DNA of 64,000 bases. It comes from Anaerolineae bacterium (GTDB taxonomy: Bacteria; Chloroflexota; Anaerolineae; Aggregatilineales; J027). Under the pieces are notes generated by a model. It was not told the origin of the DNA. It made no database searches and saw only the letters and a list, made by a program, of their open reading frames with translations. Shown in pieces: positions 17,612-25,823 of the stretch. Position numbers and translations under genes: made by a program. The number at the start of each line of letters is the position of its first letter. The stretch's first letter is position 1. Where the stretch lies: contig JAJTXY010000010.1 of NCBI GenBank assembly GCA_021463865.1, forward strand, positions 93,143-157,142, in the 5' to 3' direction.

Positions 17612-18358
17612 ATGGGAGTCCGATTGAAAAATCGTTGGGCCACCGAAGCATTTCTCAAATCCTACACCGAGATTTTCGCCGCCATCTATGACACCACGAC
17701 TCAGGATTTAGGCGCGGTACAGGTGGCCTATTATGGCGATGCGGAGGTGGCCTCCTTCCAGATGGAATTTTTCGCGGTAGATGCCGAGCCGTCAGCGGTG
17801 CTAGATGCCATTCGCGCCTACCCCATTCAGCCCAACGAAACCTATGTCCTCAATGTGGCTCACGCTAATGAAACTCCCGATACCGCCTACGCGAATTTAG
17901 GCTATCAATATCAGCACACCTACCCCCTCTACGGCATTGAATTTCCAGCAGCATTAGACGTGCCCCCTATCGCCGTATTTGAAGTCAAGCGCCCTGCCCA
18001 AGCCATGTACGTCAACGAAACCCACCTGCAACACGAACCCATGCCCGTGCATATCGTCGGCCATCCCGACATCCGCCAATTTTTCGCTAAAATAGAGGGG
18101 CAGGCAGTCGGCTGGATACAAGTAATCCAAACCATCCCGAAGATTGCCTATATCAACAATTTGTATACCCTGCCCGATTTTCGACGGCGTGGGGTTGCCG
18201 GGGCACTGCTCGATCGGGTACATCAAGCCTGTGCTGCGGATGGCGTCACCTGCATTTTATTGATACCCTCTGAGATGGCAAAACATTTTTACGCCACACA
18301 CGGTTATCAGCCCTTGTTATATTTCAGTGTTTGGCGCGTTCGGCGACCAGCGGAGTAA
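17612..18358 (+). CDS. GNAT family N-acetyltransferase
   Basis: Acetyl-CoA-dependent acetyltransferase of unknown substrate. The C-terminal half (about 150-245) is the GNAT fold: YINNLYTLPDFRRRGVAGAL contains motif A with the RRRGVAGAL acetyl-CoA pyrophosphate loop, and FYATHGYQPLLYFSVWR is the family ending. The N-terminal half is divergent and could be a second, decayed GNAT domain. The start may be the ATG at 17612 or the TTG at 17624, which has GGGAG at 5 bases. It follows alaS by about 50 bases and precedes the next gene by 5. Confidence 0.85.
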   Translation: MGVRLKNRWATEAFLKSYTEIFAAIYDTTTQDLGAVQVAYYGDAEVASFQMEFFAVDAEPSAVLDAIRAYPIQPNETYVLNVAHANETPDTAYANLGYQYQHTYPLYGIEFPAALDVPPIAVFEVKRPAQAMYVNETHLQHEPMPVHIVGHPDIRQFFAKIEGQAVGWIQVIQTIPKIAYINNLYTLPDFRRRGVAGALLDRVHQACAADGVTCILLIPSEMAKHFYATHGYQPLLYFSVWRVRRPAE

Positions 18359-18363
18359 ACACG

Positions 18364-19932
18364 ATGGCGCAATCACAACAAAATCTTCCCCGCCAAAAAC
18401 GAATTCAACGCATCCAGTTGGAACCCTACGATGATGTGGTATCGGTGCGTGACCGCCTGCAATTTGTCAACGCCGGACGGGTGCTGCTGGTTTTCCCGGC
18501 TAATGGCAAAATCCTGCGTCGCAAACTCGATCTTGTCTTGATTCAGCGTGAAGCCGCCCGTCGTGATTTGCGTTTGGCTCTTGTCACCAGCGACCCCGAC
18601 ATTGCCTCCCATGCCAAAGAATTAAATATCTCGGCCTTTTTTACGATTGAGCAGGCCCGCACGCAACGTTGGAAGCGCCCCCGCAACAAAGTATTTGTAG
18701 ATCGGGATGACCGCCCCCACGCCGAACACGATCCTTATGAATTGATGCAAGTTGCCTCTCGCCTCAAACCACCGCCAAGTCAGAAAAAACAAGCCGTGCG
18801 CCGTGTTATACGTGGGGCGTTGTTTGGTGCTGCCGTGCTGCTACTGTTGTTTGGCATCTACGCCATCCTACCCAGTGCCACCGTCACCATTACCCCTGCC
18901 AGTGACCAACTAAGTGAAGTAATTGATGTGACCGCCGACCCATCCATCAATCAAGCTATTCCTGAAAGCAACCGCATCCCGGCTGAAACGCGCCAGTTCT
19001 TACAGGATGGTACAGCGACCATCGAAACTACGGGGCGTCGCACCGCCGAAAGTGAATTGGCCGAGGGCAAGGTCGTCTTTACCAATGACACAGGCTTGGC
19101 GACCTTTGTCCCGGCGGGCACAGTGGTACAAACGATTGATGCCCCACCCATCCAATTTGAGACACTGGAAGATGTGGCCCTACCCGCCCGACAAGGCGCA
19201 ACCATCGAAGTCAACATCCGCGCCCTCGAAAATTCCAACGGCCTGCGCGGGAATGTGGATATTGGCGAAATTGCACGGGTCACTGGTCCCTTAGAAGGCA
19301 GCGTTTCTGTCACCAATCCTAACCCGACCTTTGGTGCAGGTGTGCGAGAGGCCGCGTTTGTTACGCAACAAGATTATGATCGGCTTATTACGCTGGCCCG
19401 CCAACAAGTGCTGACCAATGCCCAAGCCACTCTAAGGCTCGCTACCGATGCCGACCAATATTATGTCATTTCCGATCTCCAAATTGTGGGTGAGCCACAG
19501 CTTTTTTATAGTGCCGCTCTCAATGAGCCAGTGGATTCGGTTAGTCTGACTATGCAAGCCACCGTCGCTACAACGGTCATCAATTTAGATGAGGCCCGCT
19601 TGATCGCCAATGCCTATCTAGCTTCTTTCGTGACGCCGGGAAACGAATTGTATGAACGCGCCAGTGTTCGCGTAGGTCAAATTCAGCCTCCCGCCGACGA
19701 TGGAACCATTGCCCTTACCCTGCGTGTGGAAGGCAGCACCCGTGTTGGCATTGATGCCAACGAAGTCCGAGATCGTTTGGCCGGAAAATCCGAAAACGAG
19801 GCCCGTGAGATGTTAAATCGCCAGTATCTCCTCGACCCTGACGAACCCATTGAAATCAGCACATGGCCCAGCTTTTTGAACCGCCTCCCCATTCTGCCCG
19901 TTCGTATTAGCGTCCATATTCGAGGAGGCTAA
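18364..19932 (+). CDS. baseplate J/gp47-like membrane protein
   Basis: A 522-residue protein in three parts: a cytoplasmic N-terminal alpha/beta region (about 10-130; AGRVLLVFPANGKILRRK, then DLRLALVTSDPDIASHAKEL) ending in a basic stretch, one membrane helix (about 147-165), and an exterior beta-rich part with LPSATVTITPASD that resembles the baseplate J-like region annotated in other Chloroflexota. It has a phage-tail-like domain but no other phage genes nearby, so it is likely a cell-envelope protein. It ends 1 base before ruvX. Its role is unknown; the fold call is from memory of related proteins. Confidence 0.65.
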   Translation: MAQSQQNLPRQKRIQRIQLEPYDDVVSVRDRLQFVNAGRVLLVFPANGKILRRKLDLVLIQREAARRDLRLALVTSDPDIASHAKELNISAFFTIEQARTQRWKRPRNKVFVDRDDRPHAEHDPYELMQVASRLKPPPSQKKQAVRRVIRGALFGAAVLLLLFGIYAILPSATVTITPASDQLSEVIDVTADPSINQAIPESNRIPAETRQFLQDGTATIETTGRRTAESELAEGKVVFTNDTGLATFVPAGTVVQTIDAPPIQFETLEDVALPARQGATIEVNIRALENSNGLRGNVDIGEIARVTGPLEGSVSVTNPNPTFGAGVREAAFVTQQDYDRLITLARQQVLTNAQATLRLATDADQYYVISDLQIVGEPQLFYSAALNEPVDSVSLTMQATVATTVINLDEARLIANAYLASFVTPGNELYERASVRVGQIQPPADDGTIALTLRVEGSTRVGIDANEVRDRLAGKSENEAREMLNRQYLLDPDEPIEISTWPSFLNRLPILPVRISVHIRGG

Positions 19933-19933
19933 A

Positions 19934-20398
19934 ATGGAGAATTTCCCCGGTAAGCTACTTGGTATAGATCACGGGGCAAAAATCATCGGTTTTGCAACCT
20001 GTGACCGTATCGGCCTGATTGCGACCCCCCTCGCCATCCACCATCGCTCCTCCAAACGGGAGGATTTTGCCTTCATCAACACTCTTATCGAAAAATACGA
20101 GGTCGCCGCGTTGATTGTCGGGATGCCCCCCCGCCCCCCTGATTTTGAAGGCCATAGCCAATCCGACACCGTGCGCCTCTGGGGTCAGCGTTTAGCGGGG
20201 GCGGTCTCAATTCCGGTCTATTTTTGGGATGAAGGGCTAACCAGTGTGGATGCTGAGGCATTATTGCGTGACACTGATCAAGACGTACCCGAACGTATTG
20301 ATGCCCATGCCGCCGCCGTCATGCTGCAATCCTTTTTGGACGCCCTGCGTGATAGCGGGGTTGATTGGCCCGAACAAGTAGAGGCTATCGAGGAATAA
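19934..20398 (+). CDS. ruvX: RuvX/YqgF family nuclease (pre-16S rRNA processing)
   Basis: RNase H-fold protein of the YqgF family, linked to 16S rRNA 5' end maturation and formerly called a Holliday junction resolvase. The acidic active-site residues are Asp12 in LGIDHGAKIIGFA, Glu in WDEGLTSVDAEALL and Asp in DAHAAAVML. A GAGGAGG ribosome binding site lies inside the end of the upstream gene, whose stop is 1 base before this ATG, so translation is likely coupled. 154 residues fits the family. In Firmicutes yqgF also sits between alaS and mltG. Confidence 0.9.
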   Translation: MENFPGKLLGIDHGAKIIGFATCDRIGLIATPLAIHHRSSKREDFAFINTLIEKYEVAALIVGMPPRPPDFEGHSQSDTVRLWGQRLAGAVSIPVYFWDEGLTSVDAEALLRDTDQDVPERIDAHAAAVMLQSFLDALRDSGVDWPEQVEAIEE

Positions 20399-20715
20399 TC
20401 AGATTTTCCAAATTCAGCATTTTTTTGGGGGGGGTTACTTTCTTGATCCCACCCATGCTATTACCACAAATCTACTCTTCTAACGGTCATATATAACCAC
20501 CACCCATATCAAGTACCATCGCTTGACAAGTGCATACCGTTTCATCGCCAGCACTTACCCTCTGATCTGTTTCAAAATTAATATATTTATCAACCGTCTC
20601 ATAACCACCTCACACCCCACCCCAACACCGCCCGATTTCCGCCCATCACCAAGCGCCCCCACCTGTGTTATCCTAGCAGTTGGAAATTCGACACCTTTGA
20701 AAGAGACCGCAACCG
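20399..20715. other. 317-base intergenic region, pyrimidine-rich
   Basis: No gene is supported. It contains a T7G8 homopolymer junction (20420-20434) and a long C/A-rich, G-poor stretch (about 20580-20665). A TTGACA (20523-20528) has no -10 at the right distance. An extended -10 for mltG may be TGT-TATCCT (20669-20674), about 40 bases before the ATG. I see no convincing terminator after ruvX. Confidence 0.5.
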
Positions 20716-21891
20716 ATGTACGAACAACAACCCTATTCGGATCCGCTGCAAGAACCGCATGGCGTCAGCGTCCGAACCCTCGGCAACATCCTCCGCGCCA
20801 TCCTAATTCCCGGCTGCTTGGGGTTTATTTTATTATGTATCGTAGTCAGCTTCTTCGTAGTCATCACCACCCCCAAAGGCTACAACCCCATTGAAGGCAT
20901 GGCAATCCGGCTTTATTTGGTGCGAAACCGTGATGAATTAAACTCGCCCATTGGCACCGACCCCACCCTGAAACGCTTTGAGGTGCGCGAAGGTGAAAGT
21001 GCCAACGATATCGGCATTAATCTGGTGACGGCGGGTTTCATTCGCAACGGCTCATTATTCGCTCGTTATGCGCGGTTTCAGGGCATGGATGACGATTTGC
21101 GCCCCGGTGTGTTTTTCATCAGCGAAACCATGACCTACGACAAGATTTTGGAGGTTTTGACCGACCCCACCCCGACTACGGCACGCTTCTTGGTACGCGA
21201 AAATATGCGGATGGAAGAGATCGCCGCCCAAATTGATGCCACCCCTCTGTTGAGTTTCACGGGTGCTGAATTTTTAGCTGTCGTCGGGCCGAGCGCCATC
21301 CTGCCGAACGACTTCCGCGCACGTTACGGCATCCCATCCAACGCCTCTCTCGAAGGGTTTTTGTACCCGGCCACCTATGAATTAACCGCCGCCGACACTG
21401 CCGTCAGTTTCCGCGACCAGATGTTAACAGCCTTCGATACCTACGTGACCCAAGATTTGCGGGATGCAGCGGCCTTGCAGGGTAAAACCATGTTTGAGAT
21501 TGTGACGCTGGCGTCCATCATCGAGCGCGAAGCCGTTTTAGCCTCCGAGCGCCCCACTATCGCCTCGGTCTATCTCAATCGTCTGAACATCGGGCAAAAA
21601 TTAGATGCTGACCCTACCGTGCAATATCAACTCGCCAACAATCGCCGAGATGGGGTGTGGTGGCCCTTAATCACCGCTGATGATTATGTGTCCGCCGTTG
21701 GGCCATACAACACTTATCTGAATGTCGGATTACCGCCGGGACCAATCGTCAACCCCAGTCTTTCTTCCATCCGTGCCGTCATTTATCCCGCGACGACGAC
21801 CTATTTCTATTTCCGCGCCGCCTGTAATGGAGATGGTTCGCATCAATTCTCGACCACCTTTGAGGAACATGCCGCCAAAGGCTGCCCATAA
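20716..21891 (+). CDS. mltG: endolytic transglycosylase MltG
   Basis: Membrane enzyme that cuts nascent peptidoglycan strands and so sets glycan length. It has one N-terminal membrane helix (about 30-55), a LysM-like region, and the YceG/MltG catalytic domain. The catalytic Glu is about residue 270 in LASIIEREAV; other hallmarks are SLEGFLYPATYEL, ASVYLNRLNIGQKLDADPTV and the ending PGPIVNPSLSSIRAVIYPA. 391 residues is typical. The position after alaS and ruvX matches the conserved order. Its stop is 3 bases from the end of a convergent lipoprotein gene. Confidence 0.94.
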   Translation: MYEQQPYSDPLQEPHGVSVRTLGNILRAILIPGCLGFILLCIVVSFFVVITTPKGYNPIEGMAIRLYLVRNRDELNSPIGTDPTLKRFEVREGESANDIGINLVTAGFIRNGSLFARYARFQGMDDDLRPGVFFISETMTYDKILEVLTDPTPTTARFLVRENMRMEEIAAQIDATPLLSFTGAEFLAVVGPSAILPNDFRARYGIPSNASLEGFLYPATYELTAADTAVSFRDQMLTAFDTYVTQDLRDAAALQGKTMFEIVTLASIIEREAVLASERPTIASVYLNRLNIGQKLDADPTVQYQLANNRRDGVWWPLITADDYVSAVGPYNTYLNVGLPPGPIVNPSLSSIRAVIYPATTTYFYFRAACNGDGSHQFSTTFEEHAAKGCP

Positions 21892-21894
21892 GAT

Positions 21895-22413
21895 TTAAGA
21901 CTGTGGTTTCCATTGTTCGATAAACGCCATGAACACTGCCGGATTATAAGACTGCCCTTCTTCCAATTCGGCGGTGTTTTGTGAATGCAAGAACGAACCA
22001 TCGCTTTCCAAAATATAAAAATGGGGATAGCCCGCCGCCGCTGGAAACTGCTGCAAAAACGCATCATTGAAATTCTCTTGGCTGTAATTGACCTTTAGGA
22101 TGACAAAATTCTGCCGTAGCGCCTGATTAATATCAGCACGCTGCTCAATGAACTCATCTAGGATATGACACCAACCACACCAATCGCCACCGATGTCCAG
22201 CAAAATCCGCCTGCCAGATTGTTGTGCCTCAGCCACAGCGTTGACCAAATCAGCGGCGGGGTCGCGTGTGGGATCATATTCCGCCACAAAAAAGAGCGGA
22301 TAATCCGAAGTAGGGCTTGGTTCTGACCTGCCTGCTTTGTCGTTTTCAGCCGATTCACACCCCACTAGGAGCACCCCACAACCTATCACAATCCATAACA
22401 TCCGCTTTTTCAT
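21895..22413 (-). CDS. thioredoxin-fold lipoprotein
   Basis: Exported thiol-disulfide protein. The signal is a lipoprotein type (MKKRMLWIVIGCGVLLVGC, lipobox LVGC, Cys19), then a flexible spacer and a thioredoxin-like domain with the active-site pair in DWCGWCHILDEF, followed by the cis-Pro region AAGYPHFYIL. The WCGWC motif resembles DUF255/thioredoxin_7 proteins rather than classic TrxA (WCGPC). AGCAGG lies upstream of the ATG at 22413. It could reduce or oxidise exported proteins; the redox partner is unknown. It is divergent from the PfkB kinase gene. Confidence 0.85.
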   Translation of the reverse strand: MKKRMLWIVIGCGVLLVGCESAENDKAGRSEPSPTSDYPLFFVAEYDPTRDPAADLVNAVAEAQQSGRRILLDIGGDWCGWCHILDEFIEQRADINQALRQNFVILKVNYSQENFNDAFLQQFPAAAGYPHFYILESDGSFLHSQNTAELEEGQSYNPAVFMAFIEQWKPQS

Positions 22414-22463
22414 GCGATACCTGCTTTCATTTGGTGTTTTTTTACCATTCATACAATCCACGC

Positions 22464-22491
22464 TTGAAAGGGTCACACGGGTAAGTATAAT
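22464..22491 (+). promoter_or_regulatory. promoter of the PfkB kinase gene
   Basis: TTGAAA (22464-22469), 16-base spacer, TATAAT (22486-22491). The leader of about 70 bases contains a small hairpin GGCTG/CAGCC (22504-22523). The promoter lies inside what could be read as a 5' extension of the gene, which supports the later ATG. Confidence 0.65.
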
Positions 22492-22567
22492 CGGAACGTT
22501 TTTGGCTGACTTTTTTCCCAGCCGACTATCAACCTACACTGAAAAAAAATTCAAGAAAGTTGAACGC

Positions 22568-23560
22568 ATGGATATTCTGGTTACTGGGTCAATCGCTTTC
22601 GATTATTTAATGCGCTTCCCCGGCAAATTTAAAGAGTCCCTAATTGCCGAGGCCCTCGAAAAAATCAGCGTCAGTTTTCTTGTGGATGAAATGACCCGTC
22701 ACTACGGCGGGGTCGCAGCCAACATCGCCTATAATTTGGCATTGCTTGGGGGTCGTCCCCGATTGATGGGCACAGCAGGCCGCGATTTTGGCGATTACAA
22801 AGTTTGGCTTGAACAGGCGGGGGTAGATACCTCGACAGTCGTGGTCCTCACCGATGTTTTCACCGCCTCATTTTTTGCCAACACCGACCAAGAAAATAAC
22901 CAAATTGCTTCATTTTACGCCGGGGCAATGGGCCGCGCAGGTCAATACAAAATCAACGATGTCACCAACAAAAGACCCGACCTTGTGGTAATTTCCCCCA
23001 ACTCGCCCGATGCGATGCAAAACCTTATCAATGAATGCGCCGAACACAAAATTCCATTTTTGTACGACCCTAGCCAGCAGGCCGCCCGTCTCGATGGTGA
23101 TGCACTGCTGCACGGCATCGAACGCTGCAACATTCTAATGTGCAATGATTATGAGTGGGAAGTCATCGAAAAGAAAACGGGTCTCAGCCGTCCCCGCGCC
23201 ATCAATACAGGCTTAACCTTGATTATCACACAGGGCAAAGAAGGCGCCCATATTTATCGGGACGGCGAAACCTATTATATTCCCCCTTATGAACCCGTTA
23301 CCCCATTGGAACCCACTGGTGTAGGCGATGCCTTCCGCGCAGGTGTCTTGCGTGGGCTAGATTTAGGCCTCCCGCCAGATATTTGTGGCCGCATGGGGTC
23401 GGTTGCCGCCGCATTTGTTTTGGAAACCATCGGCACTCAAAATCATCGTTACACGACCGAGCAATTTGTGGCCCGTTATCGCACCGCTTTTGATGATGAT
23501 GGAGCGCTGGATGTGTTGTTATCGTCTACTACACCAAAGGAAACACAAACAGCATCATGA
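22568..23560 (+). CDS. PfkB family carbohydrate/nucleoside kinase
   Basis: ATP-dependent sugar or nucleoside kinase of the ribokinase family, 330 residues. It starts directly with the family N-terminus MDILVTGSIAFDYLMRFPG; the glycine-rich RHYGGVAANIAYNLALLGG is signature 1, and PTGVGDAFRAGVLRGL near residue 265 holds the catalytic Asp (signature 2). Substrate is unclear: the form resembles adenosine kinase/ribokinase-like proteins of bacteria, and the nearby ahcY, whose product is adenosine, makes adenosine a possible substrate. It overlaps the following GNAT gene by 4 bases (ATGA). Confidence 0.87.
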   Translation: MDILVTGSIAFDYLMRFPGKFKESLIAEALEKISVSFLVDEMTRHYGGVAANIAYNLALLGGRPRLMGTAGRDFGDYKVWLEQAGVDTSTVVVLTDVFTASFFANTDQENNQIASFYAGAMGRAGQYKINDVTNKRPDLVVISPNSPDAMQNLINECAEHKIPFLYDPSQQAARLDGDALLHGIERCNILMCNDYEWEVIEKKTGLSRPRAINTGLTLIITQGKEGAHIYRDGETYYIPPYEPVTPLEPTGVGDAFRAGVLRGLDLGLPPDICGRMGSVAAAFVLETIGTQNHRYTTEQFVARYRTAFDDDGALDVLLSSTTPKETQTAS

Positions 23561-24375
23561 CCACAGTCGCTAAAACTACTGAATATCAAGTACAGCGCGT
23601 TCAAGATCGCAACCTCCTGCGTGACTTTTTTACCCGCAACCGAGGTCTGCATGTGTACATGCTGGGCGATCTCGAAGATGCCATGTGGGAAATCAGCGAA
23701 TTTACCGGAGCATTTAATGGGAAGGGGCTTGAAGGCGTCTCGCTGATTTGGCGTGGCGTCCAGACCCCAGTCTGTCTGGTAACTGGCTCATCGGATGCAG
23801 TGGATATGCTGCTTCAACAGCCGCAATTGCCCGAGAAAGTCTGGGCTATTATCCCCGGTGATTTATTTTCCACCTTCGAGCACTATTATGCCCCTGAAGA
23901 ATCTGGCAAGCTGTGGCGGATGGTCGTCACCCCCACTGAATTTGTGGATGGCCCATCCAATCCCTATCTGCGTCGGCTGACTGGAGCAGATGCCGAAGCT
24001 GTCACACGCTTGGAAAGCATGGAACGCGGTGCCTTTGGCCGAGATACCACCTACACGCCCGCTATGCTGGACAACGGTGTTTTCTTTGGCATCACCGATA
24101 AAGAAGGCCAGATGATTTCAGTGGCTGGCACGCATGTGGTCGCCACCAAGGAACGGGTGGGCGCAGTTGGGCATGTCTATACTGCACCATCGGAACGTGG
24201 GCGCGGTTATGCCACCATGACAACCGCCGCCGTGACCCGCGAATTGTTCCGCATGGACATTAGCTTGGTGGCACTGAATGTGTTCCAAACCAATACGCCT
24301 GCGATTCGCGCCTATAACAAATTGGGTTATCGAATCCACGCCCCCATCAATGAATGTGTCGCTATCAAACGATAG
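23557..24375 (+). CDS. GNAT family N-acetyltransferase
   Basis: A 272-residue protein with an N-terminal divergent GNAT-like part and a C-terminal GNAT domain (about 135-270): VGHVYTAPSERGRGYATMTT is motif A with the acetyl-CoA loop, and VALNVFQTNTPAIRAYNKLGYR is motif B. The ATG overlaps the kinase stop, so translation is probably coupled and the two products may act on the same metabolite, though no substrate can be named. Two-part GNAT proteins like this are common in Chloroflexota and Actinobacteria. Confidence 0.85.
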   Translation: MTTVAKTTEYQVQRVQDRNLLRDFFTRNRGLHVYMLGDLEDAMWEISEFTGAFNGKGLEGVSLIWRGVQTPVCLVTGSSDAVDMLLQQPQLPEKVWAIIPGDLFSTFEHYYAPEESGKLWRMVVTPTEFVDGPSNPYLRRLTGADAEAVTRLESMERGAFGRDTTYTPAMLDNGVFFGITDKEGQMISVAGTHVVATKERVGAVGHVYTAPSERGRGYATMTTAAVTRELFRMDISLVALNVFQTNTPAIRAYNKLGYRIHAPINECVAIKR

Positions 24376-24422
24376 ATGAGTTTTACCTAAGTTTCGTGCG
24401 TCAGGTCTCGCTAACATTTTAA

Positions 24423-25706
<1,284 letters not shown>

Positions 25707-25734
25707 TTTTAGCCTGAAGCCAGTCAAGCGTATG

Positions 25735-25762
25735 GTGAGCGTCGTTAATCGGCGCTCATTTT
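25735..25762 (+). terminator. possible terminator after ahcY
   Basis: A 10-bp stem with two G-T pairs, GTGAGCGTCG (25735-25744) with CGGCGCTCAT (25750-25759), loop TTAAT, then four T. The T-run is short, so termination may be partial. Confidence 0.5.
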
Positions 25763-25823
25763 GCATTTAATCTGTGGTAAACTCGCTCGCCGAGGTTTTA
25801 CGTATGTGAGGAGAAAATCTTTC

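Noticed and set aside
18364..19932. Prophage or injection-system locus
   Set aside because: Only one baseplate-like domain, in a protein with a membrane helix and surrounded by housekeeping genes.
20523..20545. Perfect TTGACA as a promoter of mltG
   Set aside because: No -10-like sequence 16-18 bases downstream.
22337..22567. 77-residue 5' extension of the PfkB kinase
   Set aside because: It overlaps a TTGAAA/TATAAT promoter and the divergent lipoprotein start; the kinase fold begins at 22568.
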